From Phycisphaerae bacterium (GTDB lineage: Bacteria; Planctomycetota; Phycisphaerae; Phycisphaerales; SM1A02): a DNA stretch of 64,000 nt. Below, one piece after another: positions 54,437 to 63,080 of the stretch. Position 1 is the first letter of the stretch; each line of letters begins with the position of its first letter. Made by a program: the position numbers and the translations under genes. The stretch spans positions 1 through 64,000 of the forward strand of contig JAEUIU010000039.1 of the NCBI GenBank assembly GCA_016795065.1, given 5' to 3'. A model generated the notes under the pieces. That model was not told the origin of the DNA. It did not search any database and saw nothing but the letters and a program-made list of their open reading frames with translations.

Positions 54437-56278
54437 ATGCGACGCACGATCTCTACCATCTGGACGCTGCTTGAGGGCCACCGCGGTCGCTACGCGATGG
54501 CCCTGCTGGCGCTGCTCGCAAGCGCCGCGGTGCTCTACGCGGTTCCGATGATCTCGCAGGCTGTGATCGATGGCGTCCTCCTGATCGACGAGGAGCGATC
54601 GACACCGATCGCGAAGTGGATCGTTGCGACGCTTGGCGGCACCGATCACCTGCGCGAGCGGCTCTGGTTGCCCGGCATCGTCTTGCTCGCAGTCACCGCG
54701 GTCGCGGGTCTTCTCACCCATCTCCGCACACGCTTCGCAACCGGCGCCGCCGAGGCCGTCGCGCTCTCGCTGCGCGACCGGATGTATGACCGCATCCAGC
54801 GCCTGCCCTGCGCGACTCTCGACCTCAAGCCAAGCGGCGACCTCCTCCAACGCTGCACCTCCGACGTCGAGACCTTCCGCACCTTCCTCGCCGGACAGGC
54901 CATCGAAATCGGGCGGGCCGTGGTGATGCTCATCGCCCCGCTTCCGATCATGTTCTGGATCGATTGGCGCATGACTATTGCGTCCATCGTCGTCCTGCCG
55001 TTCATCGTCACCTTTTCGCTTCTCTACTTCCGCCGCTTGCGGCCGCTCTTTGCGGCCAAGGAAGAGGCGGAGGGAAAGATGACGACGACCATCACCGAGA
55101 ACCTCACCGGCATCCGCGTCGTGCGGGCATTTGCCCGGCAGGAGTTTGAACGGGAGAAGTTCGCCGGCACCAGCGGCGCGTTCGCGAAGGCCGACCTCGT
55201 CCTCTACGCCCGCTTCGCGACTTTCTGGGCGACGTCGGATCTCCTCTGCTTCCTGCAGTCTGCGCTGGCCGTAGGCGCGGGGCTGTGGCTTCTCGCCGGC
55301 GACCGCATCAGTGTCGGCACGTTCTTCTTCTACATCTCGGTCATCGGCCTCTTCATCTGGCCGGTGCGCATGATGGGACGCATCCTCGCCGACCTGGGCA
55401 AGGCGTTAGCCGCGATCGACCGCATACGCGACATCCTCAACACACCCGACGAGCGCTTCGACGACGCGACCGAGCCCTTCGTGCCGCAGGCCGAGGGCGG
55501 CGTAAGCATCGAGTTCGAGAACGTGTCGTTCGCCTTCGGCGCGGGCGCGACCGTCCTCGATGGGGTGAGTTTCTCGATCCCGCGCGGCAGCACGCTCGGC
55601 ATCGTCGGACCCTCTGGTGCCGGGAAGAGCACGATCGTGCATCTCCTGCTGCGCCTCTACGACTACGGCCAGGGCTCAATCCGGATCGACGGACGCGAGC
55701 TGAGGACGATTCCGCGGGCCGAGATGCGCCGCATCGTTGGTACGGTGATGCAGCAACCCTTCCTCTATTCCAAGACGCTGAAGGAGAACATCCTGATCAG
55801 CGCCGCAGGGCACCTGAACGATGAGGATGCGATGCGCAATGCCGCGACGGTCGCCAGCGTTCACGCGTCGATTGAGGAGTTTCCGCAGAAGTACGAGACG
55901 CTCATCGGCGAGCGCGGGATCACCCTGTCGGGCGGGCAGCGGCAACGCGTCGCAATCGCCCGGTCGCTCGTGCAGGCCCCGAGCATCCTCGTCCTCGACG
56001 ACGCTCTCTCGGCCGTCGACACCCACACCGAGGCCGAGATCCTCCGCTCGTTCCGCTCGCGCGAGTCGCAGCACACCACCATCATCGTCGCCCACCGTCT
56101 GTCGACCCTGATGCACGCCGACCGCATCATCGTGATCGAGCACGGTCGCGTCTCCCAGGAAGGCCGACACGAGGAGCTCATCGCCCGCTCGGGAACCTAT
56201 CGCACGCTGTGGGAGATTCAGACGAGCCTCGACGATCCGGACGAGCCCGCCGAGGCCCTCGCGACGGAGGTGCACTGA
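54437..56278 (+). CDS. ABC exporter half-transporter A (degenerate Walker B)
   Basis: The 613-residue half-transporter has six membrane helices, then a nucleotide-binding domain with Walker A GPSGAGKST, Q-loop, signature LSGGQRQR, and Walker B ILVLDDALS where the catalytic Glu is Asp, then HRL. Together with the next gene it forms a heterodimeric exporter: this subunit gives the non-canonical Walker B that goes with the other subunit's altered signature. Likely substrates (lipids, drugs, peptides) cannot be told. It follows the DUF2892 gene by 19 bases. Confidence 0.9.
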   Translation: MRRTISTIWTLLEGHRGRYAMALLALLASAAVLYAVPMISQAVIDGVLLIDEERSTPIAKWIVATLGGTDHLRERLWLPGIVLLAVTAVAGLLTHLRTRFATGAAEAVALSLRDRMYDRIQRLPCATLDLKPSGDLLQRCTSDVETFRTFLAGQAIEIGRAVVMLIAPLPIMFWIDWRMTIASIVVLPFIVTFSLLYFRRLRPLFAAKEEAEGKMTTTITENLTGIRVVRAFARQEFEREKFAGTSGAFAKADLVLYARFATFWATSDLLCFLQSALAVGAGLWLLAGDRISVGTFFFYISVIGLFIWPVRMMGRILADLGKALAAIDRIRDILNTPDERFDDATEPFVPQAEGGVSIEFENVSFAFGAGATVLDGVSFSIPRGSTLGIVGPSGAGKSTIVHLLLRLYDYGQGSIRIDGRELRTIPRAEMRRIVGTVMQQPFLYSKTLKENILISAAGHLNDEDAMRNAATVASVHASIEEFPQKYETLIGERGITLSGGQRQRVAIARSLVQAPSILVLDDALSAVDTHTEAEILRSFRSRESQHTTIIVAHRLSTLMHADRIIVIEHGRVSQEGRHEELIARSGTYRTLWEIQTSLDDPDEPAEALATEVH

Positions 56279-56280
56279 CC

Positions 56281-58128
56281 ATGTCCGGCGCCCACCAGGA
56301 TGAGGACTTCAAGGGACGCTTCGATCCGCGCGTCTGGCGGCGGCTGGTCTCCTATCTCGGCGAGCATCGCGGCGCGGTGACACGCCTGGCGATCGGCGGC
56401 GCGGTGATCGCCGCGATCGAGGCCGCCCTTCCGCTCTTCGTCGCCGCGATGATCGACGAGGCACACGCCAACGGGCTGACGTCACGACTCTCGATGATCG
56501 TGACGTTCTACCTTTCGACCTTCATCGCCTTCGCGGCGTGCGTCTGGATGTTCATTCGAGCCGCCGGCGAGATCTCAACCGGTGTCGGCTATCGAATGCG
56601 GCAGGACTGCTTCCGGAAGCTTCAGGAGCTCTCCTTCTCTTTTTTCGACACGCGACCGGTGGGCTGGCTCACGTCACGCCTGACCAGCGACTGCGGACGC
56701 ATTTCAGGCACGTTGCCGTGGGTCATCCTCGACCTCTTCTGGGGCTCGCTTCTCCTGGCGGCGACAGCCACCGCGATGCTCATCATCCACGTGCGCCTCT
56801 CGCTCATCGTCTTCTCGATCGTGCCGGTGCTGATTGCCGCGAGCTGGGGCTTCCAGCGGCTGATGCTCCACTCCGGGCGACAGGCCCGGCGCACCAACTC
56901 GGCCATGACGGCGAGCTACAACGAAGCGCTGCAGGGCGCCCGCACCACCAAGACCTTGGTGCGCGAGGAACGCAACCTCGGCGAGTTCCAGCGCCTCTCC
57001 ACCGAGATGCGCGGATGGATGATGAAGAACTCGATCCAGAGTTCGCTCTACTTCCCGGTAATCATGACGATCGGCGCCGCCGGTGCGGGACTCGCCCTCT
57101 GGAAGGGCGGCGGCGACTATCTCTCAGGCGAGGGCCTCACGCTGGGGCGACTCGTCGCGTTCCTTCAATTCGCCGGCGTCTTCGCCCAGCCGATCCAGGA
57201 ACTCGCCCAGCGCTTCGCCGACATCCTGAACGCGTCGACCGCCGCCGAGCGCGTCGTCTCGCTCCTCGACACGACGAGCGAGATTCGCGACCACCCGACG
57301 GTCCTCGCGGCCATGGCAGCGACGCACGCACCAGACCGCGCGTTCGATGGCGGTTCACCCCGCATCCGCGAGGTGCGATTCGAGGGCGTCAGCTTCTGGT
57401 ACAAGCCAGGTGTTCCGGTGCTCACCGACTTCAACCTGCACGTGCGTGAGGGCCAGACGGTCGCCCTGGTCGGCGCGACCGGCGGAGGCAAGAGCACCAT
57501 CGTCTCGCTGATGGCCCGCTTCTACGAGCCGCGCGAGGGTTCCATTCTCCTCGACGGCATCGACTACCGCGAGCGCTCGCTGCATTGGCTGCAGTCGAAC
57601 CTCGGCGTCATCCAACAGGTGCCGCATCTTTTCTCGGGCTCGATCCGCGAGAACATTCGATACGGACGGCTGGATGCGAGCGATGCCGAGATCGAGACCG
57701 CGGCCAAGCGCGTGAACGCCCACGACTTCATCCTCTCGATGGAGAAGGGCTACGACTTTGACGTAGGCGAGTGCGGCGAGCGCCTCTCGACCGGCCAGCG
57801 ACAGCTCGTGGCCCTCGCCCGGGCGGTGCTCCGCAATCCGCAGATCTTCATCATGGACGAGGCGACGAGTTCGGTCGACACGGCGACGGAACGGCTGATT
57901 CAAGGCGGCATCGAGGAGGTGCTGCGTGACCGCATCGCCTTCGTCATCGCCCACCGCCTTTCGACGATCCGCCGGGCCGACGTCATCCTGGTGATCGACG
58001 GGGGCCGCATCGTCGAGCAGGGAACGCACCGCGAGCTTCTCGCGAAGCGCAGCCGGTACTTCGAGCTCTACACCAACCAATACGCCGTCGAGCGCGAGGC
58101 GGAGCTGTTTGGTGCGCCGACGGCCTAA
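56281..58128 (+). CDS. ABC exporter half-transporter B
   Basis: The 615-residue partner has six helices, then Walker A GATGGGKST, a signature reading LSTGQRQL instead of LSGGQ, Walker B IFIMDEATS with the catalytic Glu intact, and AHRLSTIRR. Its altered signature faces the degenerate site of subunit A, so one ATP site should be catalytic and one regulatory, as in known heterodimeric exporters. It starts two bases after subunit A. Its stop codon TAA is also the first part of a palindromic repeat. Confidence 0.9.
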   Translation: MSGAHQDEDFKGRFDPRVWRRLVSYLGEHRGAVTRLAIGGAVIAAIEAALPLFVAAMIDEAHANGLTSRLSMIVTFYLSTFIAFAACVWMFIRAAGEISTGVGYRMRQDCFRKLQELSFSFFDTRPVGWLTSRLTSDCGRISGTLPWVILDLFWGSLLLAATATAMLIIHVRLSLIVFSIVPVLIAASWGFQRLMLHSGRQARRTNSAMTASYNEALQGARTTKTLVREERNLGEFQRLSTEMRGWMMKNSIQSSLYFPVIMTIGAAGAGLALWKGGGDYLSGEGLTLGRLVAFLQFAGVFAQPIQELAQRFADILNASTAAERVVSLLDTTSEIRDHPTVLAAMAATHAPDRAFDGGSPRIREVRFEGVSFWYKPGVPVLTDFNLHVREGQTVALVGATGGGKSTIVSLMARFYEPREGSILLDGIDYRERSLHWLQSNLGVIQQVPHLFSGSIRENIRYGRLDASDAEIETAAKRVNAHDFILSMEKGYDFDVGECGERLSTGQRQLVALARAVLRNPQIFIMDEATSSVDTATERLIQGGIEEVLRDRIAFVIAHRLSTIRRADVILVIDGGRIVEQGTHRELLAKRSRYFELYTNQYAVEREAELFGAPTA

Positions 58129-58183
58129 CAGCCCGTGGCGAAAGTCATTCGGGCTGCGGACGAGCACTGCCACGGGCTGCTAA
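58126..58183. repeat. REP-like palindrome, short copy
   Basis: CAGCCCGTGGC (58129-58139) and GCCACGGGCTG (58169-58179) are perfect inverted repeats. Their outer flanks are CTAA and CTAA, so the ends read TAACAGCCC on one side and TTAGCAGCCC on the other. The first 38 bases after the outer TAA are identical to the copy at 60708. It lies between convergent genes and could also end both transcripts. Confidence 0.75.
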
Positions 58184-58202
58184 GACCAGGAGACCGCGCC
58201 GT

Positions 58203-59024
58203 TCAGGACGCGACCAGCATGATCGGCTCGCCTAACGGGTCGTTCAGTCGCGCACATCGGCCGTGGATCGGATCGTCCTCCCGCCGCTCAAGCACGGATG
58301 CCCCGAGGGCCACCGCCTTGAGCACGGAGACATCCAGGTCCGGCACCTCGATGCACGGGAGGCACCGGCTGATTTCGCCCGGGCCGGCCTTGCACATGGA
58401 GAGGATGCTGTGGCCCTCGTGCCTGAAGGTCACCCGCAACGACCAATCCTGATCGCGAATCGACTCGACCTGCCACCCGAAGGCCTGCCAGGCGAAGAGG
58501 GCCGTCTTGGCAGGATCGGTCGCCCGCAACTCGCTCCAGCGGACGCAGGCCGGACCTCGGCAAACGCGTCCCTCGCGGGCGTCGAAGAGGGCGTAACGAA
58601 TGCCGCTCGGACCGGCCAAGATCGAGTGCCGATCGAGCCCGGCGAATCCGGCTGGCGGGGCGAGCATCGACGCCCCGAGCTCGCAGGACTTCGCCGTGAC
58701 GGAATCGACGCTGTGGACCTTCATCACGGGCATCCAACAGCCGCGCGCATCGCCGCCGTCGAGGTCGGAAAGACAGAGGAGGCCGGCGACGTCAAACGTG
58801 CGGTTGCCGGAGCGGACAAAGAAGGTGGTGTACGCCCCTTCCTTGCCAAAGTGCTTGGCTCGCCACTCCCAGCAGAAGAGCTGCGAATAGAAGTGCCGCG
58901 CCGCCTCGACGTCGGTCGCCGCGTACTCGCTCCAGACCACTCCGCCGGTGGGCACGTCGACTTCCGTCACCGCTCCACCCAACATGCGCTTGGTCGTTTC
59001 GACACTCGTTCGAGAGCCTGCCAT
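58203..59024 (-). CDS. two-domain VOC (glyoxalase-like) protein
   Basis: The 273-residue protein has two VOC domains. The first (residues 25-145) has VVWSEYAATDVEAARHFYSQ and a GSGNRTF-like strand; the second begins VRWSELRATDPAKTALFAWQ and ends LNDPLGEPIMLV. Each half has the start of a typical glyoxalase motif, so the fold is complete in one chain. Function is unknown. GGAAGGAG precedes the ATG at 59024. Confidence 0.78.
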   Translation of the reverse strand: MAGSRTSVETTKRMLGGAVTEVDVPTGGVVWSEYAATDVEAARHFYSQLFCWEWRAKHFGKEGAYTTFFVRSGNRTFDVAGLLCLSDLDGGDARGCWMPVMKVHSVDSVTAKSCELGASMLAPPAGFAGLDRHSILAGPSGIRYALFDAREGRVCRGPACVRWSELRATDPAKTALFAWQAFGWQVESIRDQDWSLRVTFRHEGHSILSMCKAGPGEISRCLPCIEVPDLDVSVLKAVALGASVLERREDDPIHGRCARLNDPLGEPIMLVAS

Positions 59025-59125
59025 CACGCGCTCCTTCCCACTCGAAATCACTCTCGTTTGGACGCTGCCAATGTACAGCAGCCGAGAGGGAACCCGCCGG
59101 GAATTCCGTCGTGATTGGCGCAGGT

Positions 59126-59770
59126 TCAGGAACGACCGGAGGTGATGCCGCCGTCGGCGGGACGATTCCCGAGTTGGTGGTCATGGACACGGCCGAGAAG
59201 CAGGAGCGCACCGTTCGCGCCCAGGAGCGCACAGAGCATGTCCTTCTGGGCGTCCCACTCATCGCCCTGCGTCGCAAGGTAGGCGGTGGATCCGTCGCCA
59301 AACGCGATCGCAGCGGTCCACTCGATCAACTCAAACAGCGCACTGAACGCGAGACACATCGAGACGACGAAAAGCCAAAGCCAACCCTTCCCACGAACCG
59401 CCCCGCATCGGATGAGGATCTCCCGGCCGAGGATGGCCGGCACGAAACCCTGGGCGAGATGTCCGATTCTGTCATAGTGGTTCCGCTCGAAGCCAAACCA
59501 CTCCCGCATCCACTCCCCCAGAGGGACGCGAGCGTACGTGTGGTAGCCGCCCCAGATCAGGATGAGGGCGTGAACACAGAGCAGCACGAACAGGAGGGTC
59601 GTCGGCCGACGCGTCCCGCGAAAGAAGGGATACGCAACAAGGCCCCCGGCGACCCATACGATCTCCAAGACCCAGGTGAGACGGTCATGCGGAGCGATGC
59701 CACTGGCGACCAGGACCGCGAGGACGGCGATGGCCAGGCTGTCATGCAGGAGGGTTGCCGATGGGCGCAT
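59126..59770 (-). CDS. DUF2238 (YjdF-like) membrane protein
   Basis: The 214-residue protein has about six membrane helices. Motifs include HTYARVPLGEWMREWFGFERNHYDRIGHLAQGFVPA and SALFELIEWTAA, the conserved core of DUF2238 proteins. The function is not known. ATG 59770 is 17 bases after the uracil-glycosylase stop, so the two are probably cotranscribed. Confidence 0.82.
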   Translation of the reverse strand: MRPSATLLHDSLAIAVLAVLVASGIAPHDRLTWVLEIVWVAGGLVAYPFFRGTRRPTTLLFVLLCVHALILIWGGYHTYARVPLGEWMREWFGFERNHYDRIGHLAQGFVPAILGREILIRCGAVRGKGWLWLFVVSMCLAFSALFELIEWTAAIAFGDGSTAYLATQGDEWDAQKDMLCALLGANGALLLLGRVHDHQLGNRPADGGITSGRS

Positions 59771-59787
59771 GGACGATGAACGAACTG

Positions 59788-60522
59788 TTAGACCTTGACT
59801 CCCGAGCGTGACGGTATCCGAACCCCCATGTCGGCGAGTTGGGCCTCCATCGCCGGGACCCAACCGCGGTTGGCTGCCGGGCTGGCGGGACTGGGGTGCA
59901 GCACCGTCCCGATGGTGGGGCCGTTGGAGCCAAGGGCACGCCGGGCTCGCTCACTCGCGAAGGCGCCGAAGCCGATGACGCGTTGTGGCTGCAGGGCATT
60001 CACCACGGCCCGCAGGGCCTCGTCGCAGGCGGCTTCGAGCCCTGCCCGCTCCGAGGCGGGGAGCTTATCGGGAGTGAGGTTCGCACCACTCTCGACGACG
60101 AACGCGAGCGGGCACCAGTTCCAAATGAAGAAGCGATCGAAGAAGGCCTCAGGCGTGGCGAACCGATCGCGAACCCATGCCCAGACCCGTGCCCCGCTCA
60201 CTTCGCTTCGCGTGCACTCAAATCCGAGCACCGGGCGCTTCGGATGCTCCCGGCCGGGCCTTCGAACGCCCTTCGTGATGCCGAGGAAGTCACGAACGGA
60301 GGCGACCTCGCCGAACGGAACCCCCGTCTGGGCCATGCCGAACGGGCCCGGGTTCATCCCGACGAAGAGAGCCTCAACATTCGGCCGTGCAAAACGCTCG
60401 AGATAGGAGCGATGCGCGTCCCACGCGTAGTCAAGCGGGTTGTACACACAGGCGACCGGCGGACCAAATCGCAGGGCACCAACATCCCTGCCGAGCCGAC
60501 GAGCAATGGGGACCAGCGACAT
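59788..60522 (-). CDS. SMUG1-type uracil-DNA glycosylase
   Basis: The 244-residue enzyme has the SMUG1 signatures GMNPGPFGMAQTGVPFGE and HPSPASPAANRGW, the latter holding the catalytic-site His and the loop that enters the DNA helix. It removes uracil and oxidised pyrimidines from DNA in base excision repair. SMUG1 is rare in bacteria outside planctomycetes and a few other groups, which supports the taxonomic reading. TATCTT ends six bases upstream of the ATG. Confidence 0.92.
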   Translation of the reverse strand: MSLVPIARRLGRDVGALRFGPPVACVYNPLDYAWDAHRSYLERFARPNVEALFVGMNPGPFGMAQTGVPFGEVASVRDFLGITKGVRRPGREHPKRPVLGFECTRSEVSGARVWAWVRDRFATPEAFFDRFFIWNWCPLAFVVESGANLTPDKLPASERAGLEAACDEALRAVVNALQPQRVIGFGAFASERARRALGSNGPTIGTVLHPSPASPAANRGWVPAMEAQLADMGVRIPSRSGVKV

Positions 60523-60528
60523 CGCCGC

Positions 60529-60534
60529 AAGATA
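60529..60534 (-). promoter_or_regulatory. putative -10 of the uracil-DNA glycosylase gene
   Basis: TATCTT on the minus strand ends six bases before the ATG at 60522; the divergent tRNA promoter lies just beyond. Confidence 0.4.
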
Positions 60535-60549
60535 CGCCGAAAGACTCGC

Positions 60550-60555
60550 TACAAT
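60550..60555 (+). promoter_or_regulatory. putative -10 of tRNA-Pro
   Basis: TACAAT lies 13 bases before the mature tRNA 5' end, a normal distance for a tRNA transcript with a short 5' leader. Confidence 0.55.
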
Positions 60556-60568
60556 CCCCCGCGAAGGA

Positions 60569-60642
60569 CGGGGTGTAGCTCAGCTTGGTAGAGCGCTTGC
60601 TTTGGGAGCAAGAAGTCGTCGGTTCGAATCCGGCCACCCCGA
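60569..60642 (+). tRNA. tRNA-Pro (anticodon UGG)
   Basis: The cloverleaf is complete: acceptor CGGGGTG pairs with CACCCCG, the D arm contains AGCTCAGCTTGGTAGAGC, the anticodon loop is TTTGGGA with anticodon TGG, and the T arm contains GGTTCGAATCC. The discriminator is A and CCA is not encoded. UGG reads CCN proline codons by wobble. Confidence 0.97.
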
Positions 60643-60702
60643 TTGATTGGCGGCCTCGTTCACCCAGAGCAACTGAGGGAGATTGCTGATTGACGGGTTG
60701 AG

Positions 60703-60872
60703 GTTAGCAGCCCGTGGCGAAAGTCATTCGGGCTGCGGACGAGCAGAAGGGCAGATTCCTTCGTCGATGCAACTCGCTCGTATCGCTGCGGATACTGCTT
60801 CGTCGCACCACCTCGGACTCTGCCCTTCTGCTCAACCTCGCTCTCCAAAGCACATTCTCCACGGGCTGTTAG
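60703..60872. repeat. REP-like palindromic repeat, long copy (170 bp)
   Basis: Ends CAGCCCGTGG (60708-60717) and CCACGGGCTG (60859-60868) are inverted repeats. Inside, GAGCAGAAGGGCAGA (60741-60755) pairs with TCTGCCCTTCTGCTC (60819-60833), and the centre is GTATCGCTGCGGATAC (60780-60795). The first 38 bases equal the short copy at 58129. The centre differs by one base from that of the element at 21477 when inverted. It carries no gene, and its right end brings TAGTCT to six bases before the amidase ATG. Confidence 0.8.
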
Positions 60873-60881
60873 TCTGCAGAG

Positions 60882-62615
60882 ATGACCTCCGTGAACGCTA
60901 GGGATCTGCCTGCTGAGACTCGGCGAGATTTTCTCCTTCTCGCAACGTCGTTCGCCGCTTCTGCCGCGGGGCTGGCGCACGCCGGTCAAGCGGGTCAAGC
61001 CGGCCTGGCTCCGCCTGCGGCGGCGTCCGATGCCGAGGCCATCACCGCTGCGACGCTTCGCGAGGCGGAGAAGCTCCTCTCGATTCGCTTTACCGACGCC
61101 GAGCGCGAGCAGATGCTACGGACGATTCCGGAGCGCGAGCGGATGATGCGATTGCTCGCCCGCGAGTTGCCCAATGACCTTGCTCCGGCAAGCGTCTTCT
61201 CCCCGCAACTCCCCGGCCTCGACGTGCCGCGGGTGACGACAACCGGCAGACCTTCGACGCTTCCCGATGCCGCTCCGCCGCTTCCGGACCGTGACGAGGA
61301 CATCGCTTTCGCCCCGCTCATGCATCTAGCGTCTTGGGTACGGGACCGGCGCATCACCAGCGCCCGACTGACCGACATCTACCTTCAGCGCATCGCTCGC
61401 CACGCCCCGACCCTTCTCTGCTGCATCACCGTGACGGCGGACCTGGCCCGCAAGCAGGCCGCCGAGGCTGATGCGGAAATCACTGCCGGTCGCTGGCGCG
61501 GTCCGTTGCACGGGATTCCCTACGGACTCAAGGACATCATCGATACTGCCGGCATCCCGACGACATGGGGCGCCGAGCCGTGGAAGGACCGCGTTCCCAC
61601 GGAGGACGCCTGGGTCACGCGGCGCCTGCGGGAGGCCGGCGCTGTCCTTGTCGCGAAGACTGCCGTCGGGGCCCTGGCGTACGGCGATATCTGGCATGGT
61701 GGCACCTGCAAGTCACCGTGGAACGTGGACAAGGGATCCTCGGGATCAAGCGCGGGCTCGGCGTCGGGAGTGGCCAGCGCCCTCTACGGCTTTGCCATCG
61801 GGAGCGAGACGTTAGGTTCGATCGTCTCGCCCTCCGATCGCTGCGGCTGCGCCAGCTTGCGCCCAACATTTGGGCGCGTCGCCCGCACCGGCGTGATGTC
61901 GCTGGTGTGGAGCATGGACAAGGTCGGGGCGCTCTGCCGCTCGATCGCTGACACTGGCCTGGTGCTTGACGCGATCAACGGCCGCGACGTTGACGACCCA
62001 TCGAGCAGGGACGAGCCCTTCACCTGGTCCCATGATCAGGACGCCCGCGGACTCGTCCTCGGTTACGACCCGAAGTGGTGTCGCGACAACCCCTACGCAG
62101 ACACGGCCGCCGCCGCCGTCGAGGCCGCCCGCCGCGCCGGATGCGAGGTCATAGAGATTGGCCTGCCGCGCATCGATCCGACGCCGGCACTCATCACGCT
62201 CTACGCCGAGGCCGCGGCGGCGTTTGACCAGCTCACCCGCACGAACGCCGATGACCAACTTCGCTGGCAAGTCGACGAGGCATGGCCGAACACCTTCCGT
62301 CAGGCCCACTTCCTCAGCGCGATCGACCTGATCAACGGCGATCGGGTCCGACGGCGCCTGTGTCGGGGGATGTTCGACCTCTTCGATCAGCTTCAAGCGG
62401 TGCTTGCCCCACCCTTCGCCGGTGGCCTGCTTGCCCTCACGAACCTCACCGGGCAGCCTTGCGCCGTCGTTCGCGCAGGGTTTGACTCGGCGGGCGAGCC
62501 GCAGGCGGTCACCATCATGGGGCGGATCTTCGATGAGGGAACGGTCCTCCGCGTTGCCTCGGCGATTGAGCGGGAACTGGGCGTTTCCACGCGTCGACCG
62601 ACCGCGACTCCGTAG
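60882..62615 (+). CDS. Tat-exported amidase (amidase signature family)
   Basis: The 577-residue enzyme has a twin-arginine signal (TRRDFLLLATSFAASAAG). An amidase-signature core follows: catalytic Lys in GLKDIIDTAG, the cis-Ser and nucleophile Ser in KGSSGSSAGSASGVASALYG and GSETLGSIVSPS. A C-terminal VLRVASAIERELG completes the fold. The Ser-Ser-Lys triad hydrolyses amides; substrate is unknown, but export suggests peptides or other external amides. The start is just downstream of the REP-like repeat. Confidence 0.88.
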   Translation: MTSVNARDLPAETRRDFLLLATSFAASAAGLAHAGQAGQAGLAPPAAASDAEAITAATLREAEKLLSIRFTDAEREQMLRTIPERERMMRLLARELPNDLAPASVFSPQLPGLDVPRVTTTGRPSTLPDAAPPLPDRDEDIAFAPLMHLASWVRDRRITSARLTDIYLQRIARHAPTLLCCITVTADLARKQAAEADAEITAGRWRGPLHGIPYGLKDIIDTAGIPTTWGAEPWKDRVPTEDAWVTRRLREAGAVLVAKTAVGALAYGDIWHGGTCKSPWNVDKGSSGSSAGSASGVASALYGFAIGSETLGSIVSPSDRCGCASLRPTFGRVARTGVMSLVWSMDKVGALCRSIADTGLVLDAINGRDVDDPSSRDEPFTWSHDQDARGLVLGYDPKWCRDNPYADTAAAAVEAARRAGCEVIEIGLPRIDPTPALITLYAEAAAAFDQLTRTNADDQLRWQVDEAWPNTFRQAHFLSAIDLINGDRVRRRLCRGMFDLFDQLQAVLAPPFAGGLLALTNLTGQPCAVVRAGFDSAGEPQAVTIMGRIFDEGTVLRVASAIERELGVSTRRPTATP

Positions 62616-62687
62616 CCCGGCAGGGCGATCGGGGAGCCGGTACCATGCCCCTTCCCGCTCGCCGTTCACTTCGAGCGGCCACCGCCC

Positions 62688-63077
62688 ATGCTCGCCACCG
62701 TCGAACTCATCGCCTACCTTCCGGTCCTCGTTGCCATCCTCATGGCAGCCGGGTTCGTCGTCGCCAATATCGTCGGCTCGGCCATCATCGGGCCGTCCAA
62801 GGCGGGCAACGTCAAGGGCATCTCCTACGAATCGGGCATGGATCCGATCGGATCGACGAAGCGGCGCTTCAATGTCCGCTTCTACATGATGGCGATGACG
62901 TTCCTCGTCTTCGACGTCGAGATCATCTTCCTCTACCCGTGGGCGGTCAGCTTCACCCAGCTCGCCCCGAACAGCCCCGAAGCGGCCGTGTTCCTCGGGC
63001 GCATCTGCTTCTTCGTCGGAACCGGCGTCGCCGCCTACGTCTACGCGTGGCGGAAGGGCGTCTTCCGCTGGGAGTGA
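62688..63077 (+). CDS. nuoA: NADH-quinone oxidoreductase subunit A
   Basis: The 129-residue membrane subunit of complex I has three helices and the conserved YESGMDPIGSTKRRFNVRFY and FDVEIIFLYPWAV motifs. It is normally first in the nuo operon, but here the next gene is on the opposite strand and ends three bases after nuoA, so nuoA stands apart from any other nuo genes at least on this side. Confidence 0.96.
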   Translation: MLATVELIAYLPVLVAILMAAGFVVANIVGSAIIGPSKAGNVKGISYESGMDPIGSTKRRFNVRFYMMAMTFLVFDVEIIFLYPWAVSFTQLAPNSPEAAVFLGRICFFVGTGVAAYVYAWRKGVFRWE

Positions 63078-63080
63078 TCG

